Position numbers and translations under genes: made by a program. A DNA stretch of 64,000 nt, from contig PQAM01000004.1 of NCBI GenBank assembly GCA_003104975.1, forward strand, positions 168,015-232,014. The letters run 5' to 3'. Positions 41,997-50,424 of the stretch are shown here, piece after piece. The notes under the pieces are model-generated. The model searched no databases and was not told where the DNA came from. It saw only the letters and a list, made by a program, of their open reading frames with translations. The DNA comes from Candidatus Methylomirabilota bacterium (GTDB lineage: Bacteria > Methylomirabilota > Methylomirabilia > Methylomirabilales > Methylomirabilaceae). Each line of letters opens with the position of its first letter. The first letter of the stretch is position 1.

Positions 41997-43657
41997 CGGG
42001 TTCCTTCAATGTGGCCGGCCACAGCTCGCTTGATCGGAAGGACAGGCCCCTCATGATCAGAGTCGGCGGCGACCTCGACCTGGCCCGTAGCGGGTTCGGT
42101 CGACTGACTCAGGTACGGTTCAGCGACGGCGTCTTGTTTATGGACCCGCGCCAGGACGTAGTTGACGGATGCCTCTGTCCGGCTCAGGAAGGGGGACGGG
42201 TACAGGCCGATCCAGAAACACATAATGATAATCGGCACAAGGGTGCTGATCTCCCTGGCACTCAGGTCGGCTAGCGCCATATTCTTCGGGTTCTCCAAGG
42301 CCCCGAACATGGTCCGCTGAAACAGCCAGAGCATGTAGGCAGCGCCAAGGATGATCCCGGTCACGGCAAAGACGGCCCAGACATAATTGGCCTTGAAGGC
42401 GCCGACCAGAATTAAAAACTCTCCAATGAAACCATTCAATCCGGGGAGACCCATGGAAGAGAACATCACGATCGCGAACATGGTAGAGTAGACCGGCATC
42501 TGCTTCGACAGCCCGCCGAACTCCGAAATCTGCCTGGTATGTCGGCGGTCGTAGATCAGGCCGACGATCAGGAAGAGCGCGCCGGTCGACAGGCCGTGAT
42601 TGATCATCTGGATGATACTGCCTTGAACCCCCTGAAAATTCAGCGCGAACATGCCCAACATCACGAATCCCATGTGGCTGACAGAACTGTAGGCGATCAA
42701 CCGCTTCATGTCGACCTGGACCATGCAGACCAGCGCCCCGTAGATGATGGCGGTGATCGACAGGAACATGATCATCGGGACAAAGTGCTGGGTCGCCTCC
42801 GGCAGCATCGGCAGATTGAACCGGATGAAGCCGTACGTCCCCATCTTCAGCAGGACACCGGCCAGAATCACGCTGCCGGCGGTGGGGGCGTCAGTGTGGG
42901 CGTCAGGCAGCCACGTATGGAAGGGAAACAGGGGCACCTTGATAGCGAAGCCCAGGAAGAAGGCCAGCCAGACCAGATCCTGAAACGACAGCGGCAGGCC
43001 CAACAGTGTCACGACGGGTGTTGAGGGATAGGACACCTTCATCAACTCGAAGATATTGAAGGTGTAGGTCCCCGTCTCGGCGCCATGGTAGAAGTACACG
43101 GCCAAGATCCCCAACAACATAATGACGCCGCCAAACAACGTATATAGGAAAAACTTGATGGCCGAGTAGAGACGGCGATCGCTTCCCCAGATGCCGATGA
43201 GAAAGTACATCGGCACCAGCATCACCTCCCAGAAGATATAGAAGAGGAAGAAGTCGAGAGAGAAGAAGACGCCGAGCATGCCGGTCTCCAGCATCAGCAT
43301 AAAGGCATAATACTCCTTCAACCTCATGCTCACCGATTCCCATGAACAAACGACCGTGATCACGGAGAGGAAGGTAGTCAGCATGACCAGCCACAGGGTG
43401 ATCCCATCGAGGCCGAAGAAATAGGTCACACCAATGGAGGGAACCCAGGAGACCTTCTCGACGAACTGCATGTCGGCCGTCGCCGAATCAAAGTAGGCAG
43501 GAATCCAGAGCGATATCAAGAGGTCGGCGACCGTGAAGGCCAGGGCGGTCATGCGGATGGCGCCCTTCGACTCCTTCGGGAGCAGCGCGATCACGACGAT
43601 CCCGGCGAGGGGCAGGTACGTCAACAGGGACAAGATCGGAAACTGAAGTGCATTCAT
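41993..43657 (-). CDS. nuoM: NADH-quinone oxidoreductase subunit M (cluster 2)
   Basis: 554 residues. FYIFWEVMLVPMYFLIGIWG carries the essential Glu; VPLFPFHTWLPDAHTDAPTAGSVILAG, DMKRLIAYSSVSHMGFVMLGMF and SMGLPGLNGFIGEFLIL are typical. The C-terminal 50 residues after the last helix are hydrophilic and not conserved (YLSQSTEPATGQVEVAAD). Antiporter-like pump subunit. Overlaps nuoN2 (ATGA-type). Confidence 0.96.
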   Translation of the reverse strand: MNALQFPILSLLTYLPLAGIVVIALLPKESKGAIRMTALAFTVADLLISLWIPAYFDSATADMQFVEKVSWVPSIGVTYFFGLDGITLWLVMLTTFLSVITVVCSWESVSMRLKEYYAFMLMLETGMLGVFFSLDFFLFYIFWEVMLVPMYFLIGIWGSDRRLYSAIKFFLYTLFGGVIMLLGILAVYFYHGAETGTYTFNIFELMKVSYPSTPVVTLLGLPLSFQDLVWLAFFLGFAIKVPLFPFHTWLPDAHTDAPTAGSVILAGVLLKMGTYGFIRFNLPMLPEATQHFVPMIMFLSITAIIYGALVCMVQVDMKRLIAYSSVSHMGFVMLGMFALNFQGVQGSIIQMINHGLSTGALFLIVGLIYDRRHTRQISEFGGLSKQMPVYSTMFAIVMFSSMGLPGLNGFIGEFLILVGAFKANYVWAVFAVTGIILGAAYMLWLFQRTMFGALENPKNMALADLSAREISTLVPIIIMCFWIGLYPSPFLSRTEASVNYVLARVHKQDAVAEPYLSQSTEPATGQVEVAADSDHEGPVLPIKRAVAGHIEGTR

Positions 43658-43688
43658 GGAAACCGCAAACCTCCTGTCTCGGTTCTTA

Positions 43689-43876
43689 CTAGTGTCCCGT
43701 TTCTGAAATTCGTTGCGTATTTGCGGACGTCATTCCGCCCCCGATCAGGTCGGGGGCCGCATCGCGGGCGCGAGCCGGAATCCAGGAAATACCGGGGGTT
43801 CTGGATTCCCGCTTGCGCGGGAATGACGACACAGAGAGCGCCGACTTCTTCATCGACCTTTTGACTGAGGACACTA
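43689..43876. mobile_element. MITE-like element, 188 bp, with 9-bp perfect TIRs
   Basis: Ends CTAGTGTCC and GGACACTAG are perfect reverse complements. Inside is a GTCATTCC...GGAATGAC palindromic core. A diverged relative lies at 50172-50347. No ORF of note and no clear target duplication. Located between nuoL2 and nuoM2, 7 nt from the nuoL2 stop. Confidence 0.75.
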
Positions 43877-43883
43877 GCGCCTC

Positions 43884-45923
43884 TTAGAGAAAGAGATAGA
43901 ACACTACCATGCCAAGGATACCGACCGTCATGGCTAGAATATAGTTTTGAATCGCCCCGGTCTGCAGTCGCCGAAGGGTGAAACTTCCGCCTTGGATGAC
44001 GTTCGCAATAGCGTTAACCAGACCGTCAACAATCTTGATGTCGTTCCAGGACGAGACCACGCTCAGCCGCATCGTCAGCCAACTGCTGCCGTTGACGGCG
44101 CCGTCGACAACCCGCGCGTCGACCCCCCACAGGAAACGGCAGAAGGCCTTGCCGAAATCGATAAAGATGGCCTCATACAGCTCGTCCACCCAATACTTAT
44201 TCAGGAGCAGGTTGTAGAGACCCCGCAGTCTCTCGGCCAGCGCCGCCGGTATATCAGGCCGTTTGACGTAGAACAGATAGGCGAGACCGATCCCGGCCGC
44301 CGCCACGGCCAGCGACACCACGGCCATCACAAGCTCTGACGCGCCCGCCGCATGCCCGGCCGCCGCAGCAGCCGCTGCATGTCCGGCGCCCCCTTCCGCC
44401 GCATGCTCTACAGCCTCACCGACAACGTGCCCGGCGACCGCTTCTGATCCGTGAGCAGCCTCAAAGATAGGCGCAACGAATTTGTGGTAGAGCCCGTGAT
44501 CCGGCGGGAACCCGAATACCACCCCGGCGACCACCGACAGCACGCCGAGCACCAACAAGGGATAGGCCATGTTCGGCGGCGATTCGTGCAGGTGATGGGC
44601 CGTGTGGTGATCACCGCGAAAATGCCCGGTGAAGACCTGGAAGAAGAGCCTGAACATATAAAAGGCCGTCATAAACGCACCGATCAGTCCCAGCAGATAG
44701 GGGATGGTCAGCCCACGCACGAAGGCGTTAAACAGGATCTCGTCCTTGGACCAGAAGCCCGCCAGGGGGAAGATACCGGCGTTGGCCAACGACGCCAGCA
44801 GAAAGGTCCAGGTCGTAATCGGCATCGCCTTCCAGAGGCCGCCCATCTTCCTGATATCCTGCTCGCCGTGCAGCGAATGAATGACCGATCCGGCACCGAG
44901 GAACAGGAGCGCCTTAAAGAAGGCGTGGGTGGCGAGGTGAAACACGGCCGATGGGTAGGCGGCCGCACCGGCGCCGAGGAACATGTAGCCGAGCTGAGAG
45001 ATGGTGGAGTAGGCCACCACCTTCTTGATATCGTTCTGAACCAGCGCGATAGTGGCCGCGAAGACCGCGGTCAGCGCGCCGACCCAGGCTACCACCTCGA
45101 GGCTGAACGGGGCCAGGTTGAACAGGGCGTTCGACCGGGCCACCATATAGACCCCCGCGGTCACCATCGTAGCCGCATGGATCAGGGCCGAGACGGGAGT
45201 GGGACCCTCCATGGCATCAGGAAGCCAGACGTAGAGCGGAAGCTGGGCCGACTTACCGGTTGCCCCGACGAACAGGAGCAGCGTGATGGTAGTATAGATC
45301 CCGGCGCCCAGCGCGGGATCGACGGCCGCAAACACCTCGCTGTACTTGAGCGACCCGAAGGTGGTCCAGATAAGGAAGAGTCCGAGGATAAATCCGGCAT
45401 CGCCGACCCGGTTGACGACAAACGCCTTCTTGCCGGCGTCACCGGCTGATGTTTTCTCATACCAGAAACCGATCAGCAGATACGAGCAGAGCCCGACCCC
45501 CTCCCACCCCAGAAACATCAGCAGGTAGTTGTTCGCCAGCACCAGCATCAGCATGGAGAACATAAACAGGTTGAGGTAGGTGAAGAAGCGGGCGTAGCCA
45601 CGGTCGCCGTGCATGTAGCCGATCGAATAGACGTGGATAAGGAACCCGACGAAGGTGACCACCAGCATCATCACGGTCGACAGCGGGTCGACCAGGAATC
45701 CGACCGGTACCTTCAGGTCCCCGACCGCCAGCCACGGATAGACATCCCAATCGAGTGTCTCGCCGCCCAGCGCTCTGAAAAAGAGGATGAATGCGACGAC
45801 ACACGACAGGCCTGCGGCCGGAACGGCGATCAGGTGGGCCCGATCCTTAATCTTGGATCCGAACAGCCCGTTGATCAGCACCCCGATCAGCGGGAACAAC
45901 GGCACAAGCGCAACCAGTTTCAT
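43884..45923 (-). CDS. nuoL: NADH-quinone oxidoreductase subunit L (cluster 2), with Ala/His-rich insert
   Basis: 679 residues. NuoL markers: NYLLMFLGWEGVGLCSYLLIGFWYEK, KSAQLPLYVWLPDAMEGPTPVSALIHAATMVTAG, DIKKVVAYSTISQLGYMFLGAGAAAYP, SLHGEQDIRKMGG. Between about 500 and 545 there is a low-complexity segment rich in Ala, Gly, His and Glu (EHAAEGGAGHAAAAAAAGHAAG), absent from the cluster-1 copy and probably an exposed loop before the lateral helix. The C-terminal helix region (NKYWVDELYEA) is intact. Confidence 0.96.
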   Translation of the reverse strand: MKLVALVPLFPLIGVLINGLFGSKIKDRAHLIAVPAAGLSCVVAFILFFRALGGETLDWDVYPWLAVGDLKVPVGFLVDPLSTVMMLVVTFVGFLIHVYSIGYMHGDRGYARFFTYLNLFMFSMLMLVLANNYLLMFLGWEGVGLCSYLLIGFWYEKTSAGDAGKKAFVVNRVGDAGFILGLFLIWTTFGSLKYSEVFAAVDPALGAGIYTTITLLLFVGATGKSAQLPLYVWLPDAMEGPTPVSALIHAATMVTAGVYMVARSNALFNLAPFSLEVVAWVGALTAVFAATIALVQNDIKKVVAYSTISQLGYMFLGAGAAAYPSAVFHLATHAFFKALLFLGAGSVIHSLHGEQDIRKMGGLWKAMPITTWTFLLASLANAGIFPLAGFWSKDEILFNAFVRGLTIPYLLGLIGAFMTAFYMFRLFFQVFTGHFRGDHHTAHHLHESPPNMAYPLLVLGVLSVVAGVVFGFPPDHGLYHKFVAPIFEAAHGSEAVAGHVVGEAVEHAAEGGAGHAAAAAAAGHAAGASELVMAVVSLAVAAAGIGLAYLFYVKRPDIPAALAERLRGLYNLLLNKYWVDELYEAIFIDFGKAFCRFLWGVDARVVDGAVNGSSWLTMRLSVVSSWNDIKIVDGLVNAIANVIQGGSFTLRRLQTGAIQNYILAMTVGILGMVVFYLFL

Positions 45924-45931
45924 ACGAATCC

Positions 45932-45959
45932 GGGGGTTGGGGGTTGGGGGTTGGGGGTT
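45932..45959. repeat. GGGGGTT heptamer array
   Basis: Four consecutive GGGGGTT units between nuoL2 and nuoK2. Confidence 0.85.
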
Positions 45960-45978
45960 ACGAACATGAACGCTATGC

Positions 45979-46287
45979 CTACCATTTCATCAGGTTGATT
46001 TCGTCGACGTTGATGGTCTGGAAGTTCCGATACAAGCCCAGAACAATCGCAAGCCCCACCGCCGCCTCGGCCGCCGCCACGGTGATGACAAAGATGGCAA
46101 AGACCTGTCCCTGCAACAGCGGCTGGGGGAGATACCGGGAAAATGCGACAAAATTCAGATTGACCGCATTAAACATCAACTCGAGCGCCATCAGAACGCC
46201 GACGGCGTTGCGGCGGGTCAGGGCCCCGAACATCCCGATGGCAAACAGGATCGCGCTAAGAATCAGGTAGTACGACAGCGGTACCAT
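45979..46287 (-). CDS. nuoK: NADH-quinone oxidoreductase subunit K (cluster 2)
   Basis: 102 residues, three helices. [39 protein letters not shown] carries the first conserved Glu, and [19 protein letters not shown] the second. Ends VDEINLMKW, close to the cluster-1 K ending. Starts 3 nt after nuoJ2. Confidence 0.95.
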   Translation of the reverse strand: MVPLSYYLILSAILFAIGMFGALTRRNAVGVLMALELMFNAVNLNFVAFSRYLPQPLLQGQVFAIFVITVAAAEAAVGLAIVLGLYRNFQTINVDEINLMKW

Positions 46288-46290
46288 GCG

Positions 46291-46794
46291 TCAATCCTTT
46301 CCACGTTCGCGCCGAGCGAGGATAATCGCACCCACCATGGCTGCCAGCAGCAGAAGCGAGACCACCTCAAACGGGAGCACATAGGTGGTCAGCAGGAGCG
46401 TCCCGAGTGAGGCGGTATTATCCGCCATCACCGCGGGCGCGACCGCCGCGGGAAAACCCTTCAGGCTGGCGAAGGCCATCAGACCGAAGATCGCCAGGAC
46501 GACCAGCGCCGCAATCCCGACCTGCTCATTCATGATCTTGAGCCCTTTAGCCGAGATTCGACTGGTTAACATAATCGCGAAGAGCATGAGGATCGTGATC
46601 CCGCCGACGTACAGCAGCACCTGCGCGGCCGCCAGGAACTCGGCATCGAGCAGGATAAACAGCGCGGCGACGCCGAAGAAAGCAAAGACCAACGCGATGG
46701 CGCAATGCACCAGGTTTCTGGCCGAGACCACCAGAAGCGATGCGCCCACCGTAAAGGCCGCCACCAAGAAGAAGATGCCTTGTATCACAGTCAC
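46291..46794 (-). CDS. nuoJ: NADH-quinone oxidoreductase subunit J (cluster 2)
   Basis: 167 residues. LVHCAIALVFAFFGVAALFILLDAEFLAAAQVLLYVGGITILMLFAIML is the NuoJ core with the conserved Tyr-x-Gly-Gly pi-bulge region; the last helix ends VSLLLLAAMVGAIILARRE. Membrane-arm subunit. Immediately upstream of nuoK2; nuoH2 precedes it by 15 nt with no nuoI between. Confidence 0.95.
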   Translation of the reverse strand: MTVIQGIFFLVAAFTVGASLLVVSARNLVHCAIALVFAFFGVAALFILLDAEFLAAAQVLLYVGGITILMLFAIMLTSRISAKGLKIMNEQVGIAALVVLAIFGLMAFASLKGFPAAVAPAVMADNTASLGTLLLTTYVLPFEVVSLLLLAAMVGAIILARRERGKD

Positions 46795-46809
46795 CGGCGC
46801 AACCCCACC

Positions 46810-47817
46810 CTACGGACCTTTCAGCACCAGAATCAATCCGGTGACCCCCATATTCAGAAAGGCCAGCGGCAACAGGAACTTCCATCCAAGATTCATCAGT
46901 TGATCGACCCGCAGCCTGGCCAGCGTCCAACGCAGCCACATCATCAGAAAGATGATGAAATAAGTCTTGAGCAGGAACCAGACCCACCCCGGTAACAGCG
47001 GCCCGTGCCATCCGCCCAGAAACAGCGTAGTGGCGATGGCTGAGACCACAAACATATTGGCGTACTCTGCCAGGAAGAAGATGGCAAATCGCATCCCGCT
47101 GTACTCGACGTGAAAGCCGGCCACCAGCTCCGACTCGGCCTCCGGGATGTCGAACGGCGTCCGGTTGCATTCGGCGATCGCCGCCGTCAGATAGATCAGA
47201 AAGCCGAGCAGTTGCGGGACGACAAACCACATCCCCTCCTGCGCCTCCACAATCCGGGTCATGCTCATCGAGCCGACCGTCATGATCACCCCGATCACCG
47301 AGACCACAAGGGGGACCTCGTAGCTGACCGCCTGCGCCGCCGAACGGACGGCGCCCAGGACCGAATACTTATTATTGGAGCTCCAGCCGGCCATGATGAT
47401 TCCCACCACGGTTAGAGACGAGATCGAGATGTAGAACAGGACGCCGATGTTCAGGTCGCTCGCGATGAGACCAGGACCGAACGGGATAATGACAAATGCG
47501 GCGAGTGAGGCCGCAAAGACGACCATCGGCGCCAGGGCGAACACCACCCGGTCGGCCCCTGCCGGGATGATATCCTCCTTCAGGAGGAGCTTGATTCCGT
47601 CGGCGATGCTCTGGGCCCAACCGTGCCAGCCGCCGACCCGCATCGGCCCGAAACGGACCTGGATATGGGCGCTGATCTTCCGTTCCCACCAGACCATGAA
47701 CATGACGGAGACGGCGGTAAAGATGAGCACCGCCGTGGCCACCGCCAGCAAGACGATCAACTGGGAGACGACCAGGGGCAGCCCCCACTCACTCAAGATA
47801 TCGTAGACAGGTTCCAT
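46810..47817 (-). CDS. nuoH: NADH-quinone oxidoreductase subunit H (cluster 2)
   Basis: 335 residues from ATG with GGAAG at 5 nt; a TTG 21 nt earlier is less likely. WWERKISAHIQVRFGPMRVGGWHGWAQSIADGIKLLLKEDIIPAGADR, SNNKYSVLGAVRSAAQAVSYE and FDIPEAESELVAGFHVEYSGMRFAIFFLAEY are typical. Joins the peripheral and membrane arms. Confidence 0.96.
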   Translation of the reverse strand: MEPVYDILSEWGLPLVVSQLIVLLAVATAVLIFTAVSVMFMVWWERKISAHIQVRFGPMRVGGWHGWAQSIADGIKLLLKEDIIPAGADRVVFALAPMVVFAASLAAFVIIPFGPGLIASDLNIGVLFYISISSLTVVGIIMAGWSSNNKYSVLGAVRSAAQAVSYEVPLVVSVIGVIMTVGSMSMTRIVEAQEGMWFVVPQLLGFLIYLTAAIAECNRTPFDIPEAESELVAGFHVEYSGMRFAIFFLAEYANMFVVSAIATTLFLGGWHGPLLPGWVWFLLKTYFIIFLMMWLRWTLARLRVDQLMNLGWKFLLPLAFLNMGVTGLILVLKGP

Positions 47818-47844
47818 CAATCTTCCATGCTCATACAAGTTTCA

Positions 47845-47921
47845 AGTTTTCAGTGTTCAGTGTTAAGTGGTTCGTAGTGAAAACTTGTAACTGAAAACTG
47901 AACACTGAACACTGAACACTG
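47845..47921. repeat. Inverted heptamer arrays (CAGTGTT ... AACACTG)
   Basis: Left TCAGTGT/TCAGTGT/TAAGTGG, right CTGAACA/CTGAACA/CTGAACA/CTG; the two arms are complementary around a 30-nt centre. Between nuoH2 and nuoD2, ending about 5 nt from the nuoD2 stop. Confidence 0.8.
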
Positions 47922-47925
47922 TTTT

Positions 47926-49059
47926 TCAGCGGTCCACCTCGCCGAGCACAATATCGATGCTTCCCAGGATGGCCACGAGATCGGCGACAAGATAGCCCCT
48001 GCCGATCTCCGGCAGGACGCTCAGGTTGACAAAGGTCGGAGAGCGGACCTTGTACCGGTACGGCTTCTCCGAGCCGTCTGACACGATATAGAACCCCAGC
48101 TCGCCCCTGGGGGTCTCAACCCTGCTGTAGATGTCTCCGACCGGCGGCTTCAGCTTTTTCGGCATCTTGGCCATGACCTCGCCGGACGGCAGCCCTTGGA
48201 GGGCCTGTTCGATGATCTTCATACTCTCGTCCATCTCGATCCGTCTGACCATATAGCGGTCCCAGACGTCGCCGGAGGTCCCTACCGGAATCTCGAATTC
48301 GAAGCGATCATAAATGGAGTACGGATCGTTCCGGCGCAGATCCCACTTGATCCCGGAGCCGCGGAGCACCGGCCCGCTGATGGCATAGTTGATAGCCGTT
48401 TTGGGGTCGAGGATCCCGAGACCCTGCACCCGCTTTTGAAAGATAATGTTGTCGCTCATCAGGGCATCGTACTCCGGCAGGCGCGGCTTGAACCATTCCA
48501 GGAACGCCTTACAGTTACTGACGAAGGAATCGGGCAGGTCCATCGGCATCCCTCCGACCCGGTAGAAGGCGTAGTTCAGCCGCTGACCGCAGACCGATTC
48601 AAACAGGTCGAGGATCATTTCGCGTTCCCGGAAGCAGTACAAGAAGATGGTAAAGTTGCCCAGATCGAGACCGAAAGTCCCCAACCAGATCAGGTGACTG
48701 GCGATGCGCTGCAGCTCTCCCAGGATCACCCGCATATATTCGGCCCGCTCCGGCACCGCGACCCCGAGCAGCCGCTCCACTGTCAAGACGAAGCCCCAGT
48801 TGTTGTACATCGAGGCAAGATAGTCCAGTCGATCGGTATACGGAATAATCTGGGTAAAGATCCGGTTCTCGCCGATCTTTTCATGGCATCGGTGCAGGTA
48901 GCCGATGTACGGGACGACCTCGGTGACGATCTCGCCGTCCAGCTTCAGCAGGAGACGGAGCACCCCGTGGGTGCTGGGATGCTGAGGCCCCATGTTGACG
49001 TACATCTCCTCCATCGTCTCACGGGTGCGTTCAGCGATCTCTATCTCATGCGATTCCAT
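47926..49059 (-). CDS. nuoD: NADH-quinone oxidoreductase subunit D (cluster 2)
   Basis: 377 residues. YVNMGPQHPSTHGVLRLLLKLDGE, IGYLHRCHEKIGENR, RLDYLAS and the ending LPEIGRGYLVADLVAILGSIDIVLGEVDR are typical. The CHEKIGE variant in place of the GMEK of the first copy places this copy in a different NuoD lineage. A TTG 15 nt upstream is an alternative start. Again no NuoB gene accompanies it. Confidence 0.96.
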   Translation of the reverse strand: MESHEIEIAERTRETMEEMYVNMGPQHPSTHGVLRLLLKLDGEIVTEVVPYIGYLHRCHEKIGENRIFTQIIPYTDRLDYLASMYNNWGFVLTVERLLGVAVPERAEYMRVILGELQRIASHLIWLGTFGLDLGNFTIFLYCFREREMILDLFESVCGQRLNYAFYRVGGMPMDLPDSFVSNCKAFLEWFKPRLPEYDALMSDNIIFQKRVQGLGILDPKTAINYAISGPVLRGSGIKWDLRRNDPYSIYDRFEFEIPVGTSGDVWDRYMVRRIEMDESMKIIEQALQGLPSGEVMAKMPKKLKPPVGDIYSRVETPRGELGFYIVSDGSEKPYRYKVRSPTFVNLSVLPEIGRGYLVADLVAILGSIDIVLGEVDR

Positions 49060-49086
49060 CTCGACCTGCCTCAACAGATACCGTCC

Positions 49087-49551
49087 CTACACCGGCTCGT
49101 ACGGAACCAGCCGTTCGTCCTGATAATCCTTGCGCAACGGATACCCGACCCAATCCTCAGACAGCAAGATCCGTCGCAGGTCGGGATGACCCTCAAAGCG
49201 GATGCCCATCATATCGAAGGCCTCCCGCTCGTGCCAGTCGGCCGTCCGCCACAGCGCCGCGACGCTTCTGATCATCGGGTCCTCGCGCGGAATCCGTACC
49301 CGCACCAGGACCTTCGTGGGCATCGACAGAGTGGAGATGTTGTAGACCACCTCAAACTCGCCGCTCGCAATCCTATCGACGGCGCTGAGGCAGTTGAGGT
49401 AATCGAACCCCATCCCCAGGAGCGCGACAAGGATCGCATAGCTTTTGTCCCGCTGGAGATCCATCCGGGCCTCGACACCCTTGACCTCCGACGCCTTGAC
49501 CGCGTCGCCGAACTGTGACCTGATCGCTTCAAGCAGCTCGTCCGGCGTCAT
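49087..49551 (-). CDS. nuoC: NADH-quinone oxidoreductase subunit C (cluster 2)
   Basis: 154 residues. YLNCLSAVDRIASGEFEVVYNISTL and WHEREAFDMMGIRFEGHPDLRRILLSEDWVGYPLRKDY are diagnostic. The ATG overlaps the nuoA2 stop (TGATG), with GGAG 7 nt upstream, so nuoB has no space. The stop is 27 nt before nuoD2. Confidence 0.96.
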   Translation of the reverse strand: MTPDELLEAIRSQFGDAVKASEVKGVEARMDLQRDKSYAILVALLGMGFDYLNCLSAVDRIASGEFEVVYNISTLSMPTKVLVRVRIPREDPMIRSVAALWRTADWHEREAFDMMGIRFEGHPDLRRILLSEDWVGYPLRKDYQDERLVPYEPV

Positions 49552-49910
49552 CAGACCCACTCCAGGGCGCCCTTACGCCAGGCATAGGCGAACCCGATCA
49601 GCAGGATGACAATGAAGAGCATCATCTCCACAAAGGCAAACATGCCCAACTTGCGGAAGACGACCGCCCACGGCAGGAGATAGATCGTCTCTACGGCGAA
49701 GACGACATAGACCAAGGCATACAGATAGTATCGGACGTGAACGCGGATCCACGAGGCCCCGACGGGGTCTTCGCCGCACTCGTACGTCGTGAACTTTTCC
49801 GGCTCGGGGTTAACCGGGCGCAGCAGTCGGGAGACGATATCGACATTGACCACAACAAACAGCAGTCCGACCACCAGAAAGACGCCTACCGCCGCATAAT
49901 CCGCCGCCAT
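49551..49910 (-). CDS. nuoA: NADH-quinone oxidoreductase subunit A (cluster 2)
   Basis: 119 residues, three helices. KFTTYECGEDPVGASWIRVHVRYYLYALVYVVFAVETIYLLPWAVVF is the conserved loop and helix. First gene of cluster 2, preceded by a leader region with a terminator-like hairpin. Confidence 0.95.
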   Translation of the reverse strand: MAADYAAVGVFLVVGLLFVVVNVDIVSRLLRPVNPEPEKFTTYECGEDPVGASWIRVHVRYYLYALVYVVFAVETIYLLPWAVVFRKLGMFAFVEMMLFIVILLIGFAYAWRKGALEWV

Positions 49911-49990
49911 CTCACCACCTACCTTCTACCTTCGATGTGCGCGTCCGACGTGGACGAGGCAGGCCTTACCGCCTGGCCTCACAGAGGGGA

Positions 49991-50018
49991 TCGCCGGGTC
50001 TCTGATTCTATCCCGGCG
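49991..50018. repeat. Second leader hairpin upstream of nuoA2
   Basis: TCGCCGGG and CCCGGCGA, perfect 8-bp stem with a 12-nt loop, between the T-run terminator and nuoA2. It has no T-run in the minus direction downstream. Could be a structured 5' leader element. Confidence 0.5.
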
Positions 50019-50020
50019 AC

Positions 50021-50046
50021 AAAAAAAATTGCCCCGCGCAGGGCAT
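50021..50046 (-). terminator. Intrinsic terminator on the minus strand, upstream of nuoA2
   Basis: Minus strand TGCCC-TGCGCG-GGGCA stem-loop followed by AATTTTTTTT. The T-run of eight makes this the most convincing terminator in the window. Confidence 0.75.
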
Positions 50047-50112
50047 TATGTAGAGTGTGCCGACTGGTTGCTGCAGGGCCTTCCGGGATGTCCCAACTAA
50101 CTTCGTGAAATT
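50021..50112 (-). ncRNA. Candidate small RNA or terminated leader of the nuo2 operon
   Basis: A strong promoter (50119-50147) and the intrinsic terminator (50021-50046) on the same strand delimit a transcript of about 90 nt. It contains GGGACATCCC and GTTG...CAAC pairings 5' to the terminator hairpin. No known family was recognised. nuoA2 starts 110 nt beyond the terminator, so it may act as an attenuator or as an independent RNA. Confidence 0.4.
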
Positions 50113-50118
50113 TCGCGC

Positions 50119-50147
50119 ATACTAGCACACGCCCTATAGCCTGTCAA
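50119..50147 (-). promoter_or_regulatory. Sigma70 promoter upstream of nuo2
   Basis: Minus strand TTGACA, 17-nt spacer, TAGTAT. An imperfect palindrome (CGTGAAATTTCGCG, 50104-50117) covers the expected start site and could be an operator. Confidence 0.6.
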
Positions 50148-50171
50148 GGGGAAAAGCGTTGATGCGCAGCG

Positions 50172-50347
50172 CTATTGCCCTGTTTCTGAAATTCGTTGCA
50201 TACTTGCGGACGTCATTCCGGCCAAGCCCGCATCGCGGGCGCGAGCCGGAATCCAGGAAATGACCGGAGCTCTGGATTCCCGCTTTCGCGGGAATGACGA
50301 CACATGGGGCGTCGACTTCTTCATCGAACTTCTGACTCAGGACACTA
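50172..50347. mobile_element. MITE-like element, diverged relative of 43689-43876
   Basis: Shares TTTCTGAAATTCGTTGC at the left, GGAATCCAGGAAAT in the centre and the right end GACTTCTTCATCGA...GACACTA. The left TIR is eroded (CTATTGCCC), the right end ends GGACACTA. It fills the cytochrome c to leader gap. Confidence 0.7.
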
Positions 50348-50424
50348 TTGTATCTTTTACGCCGCAACCCCTCGCCACCCTGGAGCTTTTTGCGTCGACG
50401 CAAGTACACCCCCGGGGGTAGCGT

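Noticed and set aside
50060..50100. CCGGAAGG...GCAGC in the candidate RNA as signal recognition particle RNA
   Set aside because: The conserved internal-loop bases and a properly closed GGAA tetraloop are missing; resemblance is superficial.
50104..50117. CGTGAAATTTCGCG palindrome as a Rex operator for nuo2
   Set aside because: Half-sites GTGAA/TTCGC are separated by 2 nt instead of the 4 nt of known Rex sites and one half deviates; kept only as a generic operator candidate.
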